Positions 53,431 through 62,135 of a DNA stretch of 64,000 nt are shown here, piece after piece; within the stretch, counting starts at the first letter, position 1; every line of letters begins with the position of its first letter. The position numbers and the translations under genes were made by a program. Below the pieces are notes generated by a model. That model was not told the DNA's origin. It was given only the letters and a program-made list of their open reading frames with translations, and made no database searches. Origin of the DNA: Arthrobacter sp. Soc17.1.1.1 (lineage in GTDB: Bacteria; Actinomycetota; Actinomycetes; Actinomycetales; Micrococcaceae); NCBI RefSeq assembly GCF_036867195.1, contig NZ_JBAJII010000001.1, positions 3,038,001 through 3,102,000 on the forward strand. The letters are read 5' to 3'.

Positions 53431-53495
53431 GCGTATCGGACCGCCCTACCCGATCCCGGAGGTAGCAGGGCGGGCCGGGCGTGCGGCAGCCGGTG

Positions 53496-54269
53496 TCAGG
53501 CCTTCGCTTGGCTCCGGCGCACCGCGTACGTGCCACCGGCCGCAGCCGCGAGCACCAGCCCCCCACCGAGGGCGATCATCCCGGCCTGGCTGGAGGAGGA
53601 CTCCACCGTGGCGCCCGTGTCCGCCCCACCGGACGGCATCGCGCCCATCTGGGTCTTCACGAGGGTGCCGCACAGCGCGGTCGACGTAGCGCCCAGGGGC
53701 AGTGACGGGTCGAGATCGCTGGGCGCATTGAACGCCTCGGGCGTCGACGGCGTCGTGGCGGGGTCGAGGCCGTGCACGTTGAACACGGCCCTGCCCGCTT
53801 CCAGTTCCGCCAGGGTGGCGGCGTCGACGGTGAAGGTGCGCTGGATGGCGTAGTTCCCACCCTGCCCACCCAGCTGGAGGTTCAGGGCCTCCGCAGGGCT
53901 CGTGGGGCCCGACGTCGTGACCGTCGCCAGGATGCCACCGTAGACGGGGGCACTCTCGGTGACGCTGACGATGCCATCGCCGTTGGCGTCGTTCGCGGGC
54001 GTGGGACAGGTACCGGTGGCTCCGCCGTGGATGTGCTGCACGTGCGGGTACGGGGCACCCTGGAACGTCTCGGCGAGGCCGGACACCTGGAGGTTGATCG
54101 TGGCCTGGTCGCCCACGACGTCGAGGGTGACGGTGCCGGTGCCGGTGGTGCCGTTGAGCTGACCGAGGGTCGACGAGTAGCTGCCATCGGCGGCCACCGC
54201 CGGGGACCCTGCCAGAGCGACGGCGCTGATGGCGAGGGCGGGTACTGCGAGGAGGCGCATCTTGTTCAT
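53496..54269 (-). CDS. CHRD-domain secreted protein with a C-terminal membrane anchor
   Basis: A 257-residue exported protein. The signal peptide ends in SPAVAADG. The core is CHRD-type (VTLDVVGDQATINLQVSGLA, YPHVQHIHGGATGTCPT, AVFNVHGLDP), with HxxHIHG as in the family. The C terminus has a Ser-rich stretch, one hydrophobic segment (residues about 228-247) and RRSQAKA. CHRD proteins are extracellular and often lie next to a class F sortase gene, which is absent here. There is no LPxTG, so it is probably membrane anchored. ATG 54269 follows AAGGA. Confidence 0.8.
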   Translation of the reverse strand: MNKMRLLAVPALAISAVALAGSPAVAADGSYSSTLGQLNGTTGTGTVTLDVVGDQATINLQVSGLAETFQGAPYPHVQHIHGGATGTCPTPANDANGDGIVSVTESAPVYGGILATVTTSGPTSPAEALNLQLGGQGGNYAIQRTFTVDAATLAELEAGRAVFNVHGLDPATTPSTPEAFNAPSDLDPSLPLGATSTALCGTLVKTQMGAMPSGGADTGATVESSSSQAGMIALGGGLVLAAAAGGTYAVRRSQAKA

Positions 54270-54428
54270 GGGATTTGTATCCTTCACTGTGCGATCACTG
54301 CGTGGTGAGAACGGGCCCGGAGTCGAACCCGCGGGTGTTGCTCGAGCGCTTCGTCGCGTGCGTGCACTTCCCAGCAAGCGGATCCTGTCCGGATCCCGCC
54401 GCGGCGCAGCTTCCTCGTTCCCCATCCT

Positions 54429-54472
54429 CCACCTGCGGTCGCTGATCGTGACAGCGGTTGCCGTTCAGGTGG
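54429..54472 (-). ncRNA. Possible structured leader of the CHRD gene
   Basis: CCACCTG (54429-54435) pairs with CAGGTGG (54466-54472) and, nested inside, CGCTG (54440-54444) with CAGCG (54452-54456). The element lies about 160 bp upstream of the CHRD start and could fold as RNA. I do not match it to a known riboswitch class. Confidence 0.35.
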
Positions 54473-54722
54473 GTGGTCTTTACAATCCCTGGACTCTCAC
54501 CCGGAGCGTCGGTCATGGACCTGCCGCCGACGTCTTCCCATGCGCCGGCTGCTTGACGGACGGAAAGACTCCCACGTTCGTGCACGAGGCTCGTCGGTGT
54601 ATCCGGCAGAGTCCCGCGAACGGGTCGGGGACATCTTTCAGGGTGCTTCCACTATGCACCTCCGCGGTTCAGGTCCACCCGGTGCTTCCCATCAAGATTT
54701 CCGTGGCAGAGCCGCACGGGTG

Positions 54723-54990
54723 TCACCGGTCGGTAAGGGTCCGGTCGGGCAGGTAGGGCTGGTAGGGGGCGAGGGTCCCGTCGACGACGGGCTCGAGGAG
54801 GTCGAACGTCGCCCGCGTCGGTGGCGGCCGTCAGCAGGAGGGGCTCGACCGTGTCGAGCGGTACGCTGCCGTGCGCAGGAACGTCCCGGTCCCGCAACCG
54901 GTTCCCGGCGACCGCACGGGCTGCGTCCGGCCACCACCCGGACGATACTGGAGAGGCGCGGAGCACTCGCGGGGGGACGTCTTCCCGGGT
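54723..54990 (-). pseudogene. Fragment of an unidentified gene with a frameshift
   Basis: One frame reads AARAVAGNRLRDRDVP then VPLDTVEPLLLTAATDAG, and the next frame continues TFDLLEPVVDGTLAPYQPYL ending at a TGA (54723-54725). The join near 54808 looks like a one-base shift. I cannot name the family. It may be the decayed 3' end of a gene, as no start or ribosome site is visible. Confidence 0.35.
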
Positions 54991-55229
54991 CGCCGGCTGC
55001 TTGACGGCCCGAGAAGATGCCCGGCAGGCACACCGCAAGGCGTGTCCATCCGACAGGATCGCCGCATCACGTGGATGAGCCCGATCTGATGCCTCCAGTA
55101 TGGGCACATCCGGGCCGTCCGGGACCCATGATCTTCACCACGTGTGCACGCCGGAAGCGGAGGAGCCCCGTGGCGGAGCCCGGAGTCTGAAGCCCCTGGC
55201 GAACCTGCAGCTCGTCAGGACTCATCGCT

Positions 55230-55630
55230 GGAGTCGATGCTGCCGGTACGGCACGGCTCCGACGGACCATGAGTGCTGTGATCTTCCTGCTCATCGGACG
55301 ACCACCCCTGTCCCGGACCCGATGGACCGATGTGCCCGTGCTACTCAGACCGGGGGCCACCGGACTCCTGACGGTCGGCTTCCTCTCCGCACTCGAACAC
55401 GTCCCACCCGGCACGGCCGTCGCCATCGAGTTCCTCGGCCCGCTCACCGTCGCAGCCCTCATCCGGGACGCTCGTGGCGCTGGAACCCGCCTTGGGTCTC
55501 CTGCTGGGGCTGGTCGTCCTCGCCATCGCCGCTCCATGTCCTCGGGATCCTGCTCGTGGTCCTGGCCGGCGCGGCTGCGCAACGTCGCGGCCACCGGCCT
55601 GCCCCCGTCGGGACCACCGCCCGGAGCTGA
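55230..55630 (+). pseudogene. Degenerate EamA/RhtA-type amino-acid exporter
   Basis: Pieces of a DMT transporter of the RhtA type occur in three frames on the plus strand: ALEHVPPGTAVAIEFLGPLTVAAL (frame of 55269), then LVALEPALGLLLGLVVL in the next frame, then HVLGILLVVLAGAAAQRR in a third. These are the consecutive segments of the C-terminal EamA domain. The first half of the gene and several short stretches are missing. It is not functional. It shows that 54.5-55.8 kb is decaying DNA. Confidence 0.7.
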
Positions 55631-55862
55631 CGTGAGGGTCGCCACGGCAGGTGCGTGGGATGGGGATGACGGTCCGGCCGACGACGCCGGCCACCGGACC
55701 ATGGGCCGACGGGATCATAGTCCGACCTGAGCATGGGCCGGCCGGCCCCGGCCACCGGAGCATGGGCCGACCGGATCATAGGCCGACGGGCACGCCGGCG
55801 GAAGCCGAACACCGCCCGGAACCCCGGTGGACCCCCGCGCGGTGCCTTCCTAGGGTGGGAGG

Positions 55863-56135
55863 ATGGCTGACATCAACGAAGAGTTCCCCACCCTGGACGA
55901 TCTCAATCCCGACAACGACGCCCTGCCCCGCCCTTCCCACCAGACACACGGGAAGTCCGACGACCATGTCGACGACGATGCCCTCGCCCTCGCCACCGAA
56001 CGGGAGGAGGTGGCCGTGGGCCTCAAGGACTACGTGGCCGAGGACGTGCCGCCCGCGACGGATCCCCTGCCCGAGGAGTCGTCTCCGGCTGCGGACCTCG
56101 CCCAGCGGGGACTGCTGCGCGACCCCGACGAGTAG
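55863..56135 (+). CDS. Small acidic hypothetical protein
   Basis: A 90-residue, strongly acidic protein with no hydrophobic segments (LDDLNPDNDALPRPSHQTHG, EEVAVGLKDYVAEDVPP). No family recognised. GGGAGG touches the ATG at 55863, leaving little spacing. It is convergent with the bkd operon, with an 84-bp repeat array between them. Confidence 0.6.
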   Translation: MADINEEFPTLDDLNPDNDALPRPSHQTHGKSDDHVDDDALALATEREEVAVGLKDYVAEDVPPATDPLPEESSPAADLAQRGLLRDPDE

Positions 56136-56150
56136 CCGTCGGTCCCCGAC

Positions 56151-56458
56151 GGACGTGCCGATAGCGGGCCGCCGATAACCGCCCCAGGCGGACACGACAG
56201 AGGCGGACCCGGCGGTAGCCGTCGGTCTCCAGGCGGACGTGCCGGTAGCGGGCCGCCGATAGCCGCCCCAGGCGGACACGACAGAGGCGGACCCGGCGGT
56301 AGCCGTCGGTCTCCAGGCGGACGTGCCGGTAGCGGGCCGCCGATAGCCGCCCCAGGCGGACACGACAGAGGCGGACCCGGCGGTAGCCGCCCCCGGCGGA
56401 CGTGCCGGTAGCGGGGCCCGGCGGTAGCCGCCCCGGTGCATGCGACAGAGACGGACGC
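56151..56458. repeat. 84-bp minisatellite, about 3.7 copies
   Basis: Copies start at 56151, 56235 and 56319 (exact 84-bp spacing) with a shortened copy at 56398. The unit begins GGACGTGCCGGTAGCGGGCC and includes repeated GGTAGCCG and AGGCGGAC blocks. It fills almost all of the gap between the stop codons of two convergent genes (56135 and 56467). No gene is seen in it; an open minus frame crosses it but is only an artefact of the 28-codon period. Confidence 0.9.
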
Positions 56459-56466
56459 CGGTCCGT

Positions 56467-58119
56467 CTAAAGGTCCGCGAGCATCCCTCCGGGATTCTCC
56501 ATCGCATCCGCGACGAAGCGCAGGAAGCCCCCGGCCGTGCCGCCGTCGCACACACGGTGGTCGAAGGCGAGCGTCAGCTCGGTCACCTTCCGCACCGCGA
56601 GCTGACCGTCGACCACCCACGGACGGTCGATGATCCGGCCCATTCCGAGGATCGCCGACTCCGGGTAGTTGATGATCGCCGCACTGCCGTCCACGCCGAA
56701 GACCCCGTAGTTGTTCAGGGTGAAGGTGCCCGAGGACAGGTCCGACGGCGTCGCCCTGCCACTGCGGGCGAGGTCGGCCAGTCGGCGGATCTCTGCGTCG
56801 AGCTCGCGCGCCGAGAGCGTGTCCGCCCGGCGCACACTCGGGACCACGAGCCCCCGGTCGGTCTGCGCGGCGATGCCGAGGTTGACGCCCTCGACACGCA
56901 CGATCTCCAGGCTGCCGTCGTCCCGCGTGGCGATCCTGGTGTTCAGTTCCGGGTAGCGGGCGAGACCGGCGACGACGAAGCGTGCCACGAAGGCCAGCAG
57001 GCCGGGCACGGCGTCGGGCGTCCTCCGCTTCATCCCCTCCCGCAGCTCGACGAGGGCCGTCACGTCCACGTCGACCCACACGGTCGCTTCCGGGATCTCG
57101 CGCCGGCTGCGGGACATCGCCTCGGCGATGGTCCGGCGGACCCCGCGGAGCGGCGTGCGGTCGACGACCGCGAGCCCTGATCGGGGGTCGACAGGGGCAC
57201 CCGACCGGCTGTCCGTCCGGGTGCCGCTGTCTTCGGGGCTCCCGTCCGACGGCGACTGCCCGACGGCGGGCGCCGCACCCGGTCCCGCGATGGCCTGCTC
57301 GACGTCGCGGCGCAGGATCAGCCCCTGCTCCCCCGATCCGCGGATGGCGTCGAGGCGCAGGCCGTGGTCGCGGGCGAGTTTGCGGACGAGCGGCGACACG
57401 CACAGAGGCGCAGCGGTCGGAGTGGCAGCCGATGCCGCGGCCCGTCCGGCTCCAGCCGCGTCGATGGACTGGGACCGACCGGCTACCCCGGGCGCGGGAG
57501 GAGCTGCAGCTGCAGATACAGGGGCAGCGGCAGGTGCGAGGGCAGATGCAGGGGCGTGCGCCGGTGTCCCTCCGGAGCGGGATGGAGCGACCCGCCGGGG
57601 GCGGCGCCGCCCGCCCGAGAGCCCGCCGGGCGTCCCGTAACCGATCAGGACGTTGCCGGAACCCTCGGCCTCGGCCGGTCCCTCGCCGCCGCCCTGCGTC
57701 GCCGCCGTCGGGACGCCGGCATCCCCGCGGAGTGCCGCTGCCGCCGCAGCGACAGCCGGCGCGTCAGCGGCGGACACCGGATTCCCGTGCGCCGTCGAGG
57801 CGGAAGCTGCGCCGTCCCCGGGGCCGGGCACAGGGCCTCCGGGTAGGGCCTCGACGCCCTCCGGTCGGACGGACAGGAACGGTGCACCGACGTCGAGCAC
57901 CTCCCCCGGCCGGCCGTGGAGGACGGCGACGGTGCCGGCGAAGGGTGAGGGCACCTCGACCACGGACTTGGCGGTCTCCACCTCCGCGACGGGCTGATCG
58001 ACGACGATGGTGTCGCCCTCGGCCACGAGCCAGGAGACGAGCTCCGCCTCGGTGAGGCCCTCGCCGAGATCGGGCAGGGCGAACACCAGGAGCCCCGACG
58101 AGATGGTCGGCGCGCTCAC
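56467..58119 (-). CDS. bkdC: 2-oxoacid dehydrogenase E2 (dihydrolipoamide acyltransferase)
   Basis: A 550-residue E2. Lipoyl domain first, with the lipoyl Lys51 in ETAKSVVEV; then an Ala/Pro/Gly-rich linker of about 120 residues; a peripheral-subunit-binding domain (SPLVRKLARDHGLRLDAIRGSG); and a catalytic domain with DHRVCDGG near the C terminus (His and Asp). The start is GTG 58119, overlapping the E1-beta stop by 4 nt. The linker is unusually long. Substrate is probably branched-chain or aromatic 2-oxo acids (see E1), not read from the sequence. Confidence 0.86.
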   Translation of the reverse strand: MSAPTISSGLLVFALPDLGEGLTEAELVSWLVAEGDTIVVDQPVAEVETAKSVVEVPSPFAGTVAVLHGRPGEVLDVGAPFLSVRPEGVEALPGGPVPGPGDGAASASTAHGNPVSAADAPAVAAAAAALRGDAGVPTAATQGGGEGPAEAEGSGNVLIGYGTPGGLSGGRRRPRRVAPSRSGGTPAHAPASALAPAAAPVSAAAAPPAPGVAGRSQSIDAAGAGRAAASAATPTAAPLCVSPLVRKLARDHGLRLDAIRGSGEQGLILRRDVEQAIAGPGAAPAVGQSPSDGSPEDSGTRTDSRSGAPVDPRSGLAVVDRTPLRGVRRTIAEAMSRSRREIPEATVWVDVDVTALVELREGMKRRTPDAVPGLLAFVARFVVAGLARYPELNTRIATRDDGSLEIVRVEGVNLGIAAQTDRGLVVPSVRRADTLSARELDAEIRRLADLARSGRATPSDLSSGTFTLNNYGVFGVDGSAAIINYPESAILGMGRIIDRPWVVDGQLAVRKVTELTLAFDHRVCDGGTAGGFLRFVADAMENPGGMLADL

Positions 58120-59198
58120 GGCCGGTCCTCCCACTGGAGGGCGTCCACGGCGTCGAGGATGCGGTCGACACTCGGCAGGTAGAAGTGCTCCAGCTTCGGC
58201 GACGGGTAGGGGATGTCGAAGCCGGTGACGCGGAGCACCGGTGCGGCGAGCGAGTGGAAGCAGCGTTCCTGCACGCGGGCCACGATCTCGGACGCCACCG
58301 ACGCGAAACCGGGGGCCTCGGCCACGACGACGGCGCGCCCGGTCCTGCGGACACTCGCGCACACTGTCTCGTCGTCGAACGGGACGATGGAGCGCAGATC
58401 GATGACCTCGATCGAACGGCCCTCCTCGGCGGCCGCCGCAGCTGCGGCGAGCGCCGTGGGGACGGACGGCCCGTAGCTGATGAGGGTCGCGTCGGTGCCC
58501 GGGCGTGCGACGACCGCGCGTCCGATCCGCCGCGGCGCCTGGCCGTCGTCGAAGGTGCGGCGGAGCTCGGCGAGATCCACCTCCTCCTTGGACCAGTACA
58601 GCTTCTTGGGCTCGAGGAACACCACGGGGTCGGGAGAGGCGATGGCCTCGCGCAGCATGAAGTAGGCGTCGCGGACCGTGGCCGGGGCGAGCACCGTCAG
58701 GCCGGGCGTGTGGGCGTAGTAGGCCTCGGAGGAGTCGCAGTGGTGCTCCACCCCGCCGATCCCGCCGGCGTAGGGGATGCGGATGACGATCGGCAGGCGC
58801 ACCTTGCCCTTCGTCCGGTTCGGCATCTTCGCGACGTGGCTGACCACCTGCTCGAAGGCCGGGTAGGCGAACGCGTCGAACTGCATCTCGACCACGGGCT
58901 TCATGCCGTTCATCGCCATGCCTACGGCCATGCCCATGATGCCGGCCTCGGCGAGCGGCGTGTCGAAGCAGCGTTCCTCGCCGAAGCGGGCGGTCAGGCC
59001 GTCGGTGATGCGGAAGACGCCGCCCAGCGTGCCGACGTCCTCGCCGAACATCAGGACGGCGGCGTCGGCCTGCATCGCATCGGCGAGCGCGGCGTTGAGG
59101 GCCTTCGCGAACGTCGTGGCCCTGGGCGCGGTGCCCGCACCTGTCCCGGGGCTGCCGGCGGTGCCCGGCGCAGGAGCGCCCAGTGTTGTCTGCGTCAT
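58116..59198 (-). CDS. bkdB: 2-oxoacid dehydrogenase E1 beta subunit
   Basis: A 360-residue E1-beta. The segments LMFGEDVGTLGGVFRITDGL, FDTPLAEAGIMGMAVGMAMNG and SSEAYYAHTPGLTVLAPAT are characteristic. It pairs with E1-alpha; each overlaps its neighbour by 4 nt (ATGA). The N terminus has about 25 extra Gly/Ala residues. Confidence 0.9.
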   Translation of the reverse strand: MTQTTLGAPAPGTAGSPGTGAGTAPRATTFAKALNAALADAMQADAAVLMFGEDVGTLGGVFRITDGLTARFGEERCFDTPLAEAGIMGMAVGMAMNGMKPVVEMQFDAFAYPAFEQVVSHVAKMPNRTKGKVRLPIVIRIPYAGGIGGVEHHCDSSEAYYAHTPGLTVLAPATVRDAYFMLREAIASPDPVVFLEPKKLYWSKEEVDLAELRRTFDDGQAPRRIGRAVVARPGTDATLISYGPSVPTALAAAAAAAEEGRSIEVIDLRSIVPFDDETVCASVRRTGRAVVVAEAPGFASVASEIVARVQERCFHSLAAPVLRVTGFDIPYPSPKLEHFYLPSVDRILDAVDALQWEDRP

Positions 59199-60382
59199 CG
59201 CTGGTCCCCTCCCGTCGAACCGTCGGTGCCGGCCGCTTCCGCGTCCGCATCCCGTGCCAGTTCCTCGCGCAACAGCGCAGCCTGCTCGCGCAGCTGCGAC
59301 GTCTTCTCCGTATAGACGTATTCGAAGAGTTCTGCCGGATTCACGTCGACCTCCGTGTTGAGTCCGCTGCGGATCGCTGCCGCGACGGCGTCCGCCTCAT
59401 CGGCGAGCACCCGCTCGCCCTCCTCCGTCAGCAGGCCCAGTGCCCGCAGGTAGGAGCGCATCCGCACGATCGGGTCCCTCGGCACCCAGCGCTCGACGTC
59501 CTCGGCGGAACGGTAGCGGGTGGCGTCGTCGGCGTTGGTGTGCGCCTGCATGCGGTAGGTGTGTGCCTCGACCAGCGAGGGCCCGCCGCCGTCGCGCGCC
59601 CTGTCCACTGCGGCTCCGAGCACGGCGAGGAGTGCCGCGAGGTCGTTGCCGTCCACACGCTCGCCGGGCATGCCGTAGCCGATGGCCTTGTGCGCCAGGG
59701 AGGGGGCCACGCTCTGGTTCTTCAGCGGCACCGAGATCGCGAACTCGTTGTTCTGGATGAAGAAGACCACGGGGACGTGGAAGACGGCGGCGAAGTTCAG
59801 TGCCTCGTGGAAATCGCCCTCGCTCGTCGCACCGTCACCGCACATGGCGAGGACCACGGTGGACTCGCCGCGCAGCTTCGCGGCATGGGCCACGCCGACC
59901 GCGTGCAGCAGCTGCGTAGCGAGCGGAGTGGCCTGGGTGGCGACACGGTGCTCGTACGGGTCGTAGCCCGCGTGCCAGTCCCCGCGCAGCAGCGTGAGCA
60001 CCTCGAGGGGATCGACGCCGCGCGTGATGACGGCGACCGTGTCACGGTAGGTGGGGAACAGCCAGTCCTCCCCGCCCAGTACGACGGCGGCCGCGACCTG
60101 GCACGCCTCCTGACCGTGCGACGACGGGTAGACCGCGAGTCGTCCCTGCCGGACGAGGGCATTGGCCTGGTCGTTGATGCGGCGCCCTGCGACCAGGCGA
60201 CCGTAGGCACCGAGGATCCGCTTGCCGTCCGGCATCGGATAGCGCCCGTCGCCGGTCGGCTGCCCGTCCTGGTCGACCAGCTGCACGGGCTCCGCCGAGG
60301 GAAGCAGGGTGTGCGCCGACGGTGTTCCGCCGGGCGCTCCGCCCATCAGGCTTCCACGTCCCTTGTTCGTTGCCGTACTCAT
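59195..60382 (-). CDS. bkdA: 2-oxoacid dehydrogenase E1 alpha subunit
   Basis: A 395-residue E1-alpha. The ThDP motif is MCGDGATSEGDFHEALNFA and FFIQNNEFAIS completes it. YPSSHGQEACQ and FPTYRDTVAVITRG are family segments. With E1-beta and E2 it would form a branched-chain 2-oxoacid dehydrogenase; no dedicated E3 is present, so lipoamide dehydrogenase is borrowed. It starts a three-gene operon divergent from an Lrp regulator. Confidence 0.88.
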   Translation of the reverse strand: MSTATNKGRGSLMGGAPGGTPSAHTLLPSAEPVQLVDQDGQPTGDGRYPMPDGKRILGAYGRLVAGRRINDQANALVRQGRLAVYPSSHGQEACQVAAAVVLGGEDWLFPTYRDTVAVITRGVDPLEVLTLLRGDWHAGYDPYEHRVATQATPLATQLLHAVGVAHAAKLRGESTVVLAMCGDGATSEGDFHEALNFAAVFHVPVVFFIQNNEFAISVPLKNQSVAPSLAHKAIGYGMPGERVDGNDLAALLAVLGAAVDRARDGGGPSLVEAHTYRMQAHTNADDATRYRSAEDVERWVPRDPIVRMRSYLRALGLLTEEGERVLADEADAVAAAIRSGLNTEVDVNPAELFEYVYTEKTSQLREQAALLREELARDADAEAAGTDGSTGGDQR

Positions 60383-60588
60383 TCCGCCTCCATCACGCGC
60401 CGCACGAGCGGTGCCTCGTCCAGCTGGGAGCGGTAGCTCCGGCGCTGGATGCTGTGTAGATCAAGTATGGTCAGCGCGCTTGTTTTGTATCCACGAAGTT
60501 GCAGGACTCTGGATGATGACGATCGATAGGCGGTATTCTTTGGACGAATTGGCAGTGTGAGCTGGATTACGCGAAGGAGCGTGGACAC

Positions 60589-61032
60589 GTGGCGGACGGC
60601 ACACTCGACGACGTCGACCGGAAGATCCTCGCCGAGCTGACGAGAGATGGCCGGCAGTCCGTCACCTCGGTGGCAGAACGGGTGCACATCTCCCGCGCGC
60701 ACGCGTACTCGCGCATCGCGAGGCTCACCGAGGACGGGGTCCTGACGCGCTTCACCGCGATCATCGATCCGACGAAGGCCGGCCTGCGGTCCTCCGCCTA
60801 TGTGACCCTGAAGGTGCGGCAGCACTCGTGGCGGGAACTCAGGGAGAAGCTCCGGAACGTCCCGGAGATCCACCACATCGCGCTCGTTGGCGGTGACTTC
60901 GACGTGATCCTCCTGGTGCGGGCCGAGGACAACGTGGGACTGCGGCGCGTGATCTTCGACCAGCTCCAGTCGATGCCGGGAGTGCTGGACACCCAGACCT
61001 TCCTCGTCTTCGAGGACCTCGACACACGCTGA
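60589..61032 (+). CDS. Lrp/AsnC-family regulator, divergent from the bkd operon
   Basis: A 147-residue regulator. The N-terminal HTH reads DDVDRKILAELTRDGRQSVTSVAERVHISRAHAYSRI, followed by an RAM/AsnC ligand domain (AYVTLKVRQHS, GDFDVILLVRAEDN). The start is GTG 60589 after AAGGAG. The gene is divergent from bkdA (206-bp gap), the usual place for a BkdR-type activator. Confidence 0.87.
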   Translation: MADGTLDDVDRKILAELTRDGRQSVTSVAERVHISRAHAYSRIARLTEDGVLTRFTAIIDPTKAGLRSSAYVTLKVRQHSWRELREKLRNVPEIHHIALVGGDFDVILLVRAEDNVGLRRVIFDQLQSMPGVLDTQTFLVFEDLDTR

Positions 61033-61149
61033 AGCGCCCCCGGCCGGGAGCACTGCGTCCTTCGAGGCGGACTCCAGCGGAGGCGGGCGCCCTGCACTCC
61101 CCCGGCGGTGCCGGGGAATGACGGACCGCGCCATCACGTTCACCAGAAC

Positions 61150-61752
61150 ATGCAAAGCTATGGAACTGGGCCGGTCCAGACCACACCGGAGAGGGTCGGA
61201 CTCGTGGTGGTGGCGGCAGGGGTGAGCACCCCGTCGTCCAGTCGGCTGTTGGCCGACCTGCTCACCGAGGAAGTGGTGGCCGCCCTCGCCCCGGCCGGGA
61301 CGCACGTGGAACCCACGGTGATCGAACTCCGGGACCTGTTCGGCGACATCGCCGCGGCCTTCACCGGCCCGGCCAGCGACCGCCTCGAAGAAGCCCTCGC
61401 GACGGTGGGGTCCGCCGACGCGCTCGTGGTCGTCACGCCTGTCTTCGCAGCGTCCTACAGCGGGATGTTCAAGGCGTTCATCGATCTGCTCGATCCTGCC
61501 GCGATCGCTGGAACGCCGACGATCATCGGCGCGACCGGTGGCAGCCTCCGCCACGCACTGGTGCTGGATCACGCGCTGCGACCGCTGTTCTCCTACCTGC
61601 GCGCACAGGTGGTGCCGACAGCGGTCTTCGCGACGGCGTCCGACTGGGCTGCCGAGGCGGATGCGCAGGCCCTGCACGACCGTGCACGCCGAGCGGCCGA
61701 CGAACTCGCACGGGCCCTGGGCAGCAGCGCGGCATTCGCTCTCGCGGGCTGA
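61150..61752 (+). CDS. NAD(P)H-dependent FMN reductase
   Basis: A 200-residue flavodoxin-fold reductase of the CE1759/SsuE type: VVVAAGVSTPSSSRLLADLL (phosphate loop), VVVTPVFAASYSGMFKAFIDLLDP and IIGATGGSLRHALVLDHALRPLFSYL. It supplies reduced flavin to a monooxygenase, not located here. ATG 61150 was chosen. The gene ends exactly at a 42-bp repeat array. Confidence 0.83.
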   Translation: MQSYGTGPVQTTPERVGLVVVAAGVSTPSSSRLLADLLTEEVVAALAPAGTHVEPTVIELRDLFGDIAAAFTGPASDRLEEALATVGSADALVVVTPVFAASYSGMFKAFIDLLDPAAIAGTPTIIGATGGSLRHALVLDHALRPLFSYLRAQVVPTAVFATASDWAAEADAQALHDRARRAADELARALGSSAAFALAG

Positions 61753-62030
61753 TCCCCCGACCGGCTCCAGAGCAGGACGCCGCCGGCAGGCTGGTCCCCC
61801 GACCGGCTCCTGAGCAGGACGCCGTCGACAGGCTGATCCCCCGACCCGCTCCAGAGCAGGACGCCGCCGGCAGGCTGGTTCCCCGGCCGGCTCCTGAGCA
61901 GGACGCCGCCGACAGGCTGATCCCCCGACCCGCTCCAGAGCAGGACGCCGCCGACCGGCTGATCCCCCGGCCGGCTCCAGAGCAGGACGCCGCCGACCGG
62001 CCCGGGAAGCTGACCGCAGCCGTTCACGCG
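61747..62030. repeat. 42-bp minisatellite, 6 copies plus partial
   Basis: Exact 42-bp spacing from 61747 (61747, 61789, 61831, 61873, 61915, 61957, then a partial at 61999). The first copy overlaps the last codons of the FMN reductase gene. Each unit can form a CCGGC/GCCGG hairpin. A 14-codon period is open in two frames (plus: LIPRPAPEQDAAGR type; minus: GDQPVGGVLLWSGS type) but no start or ribosome site was found. The remaining 105 bp up to 62135 hold no gene that I can see. Confidence 0.9.
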
Positions 62031-62135
62031 GACGAGAAGGACGGCCCGTGGCATCGCAGCGTCCGGTGGACGCCTGGCCCAGGAACCCCGAACGCTGAAC
62101 GGCGTGGAGCCTGCCGCCGTGGAGCCTGCCGGCGA

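Noticed and set aside
54312..54345. tRNA-like T-loop GGGTTCGACTCC followed by ACCA on the minus strand
   Set aside because: The T stem pairs at only 3 of 5 positions and no matching 5' acceptor or anticodon arm is found upstream.
56030..57403. Large minus-strand frame that runs from the 84-bp array into the E2 gene
   Set aside because: It is in a different frame from the E2 domains, and its apparent C-terminal repeat is only the 28-codon period of the minisatellite.
34763..62030. The 40-, 84- and 42-bp arrays as CRISPR arrays
   Set aside because: The units are contiguous with no unique spacers, and no cas genes occur.
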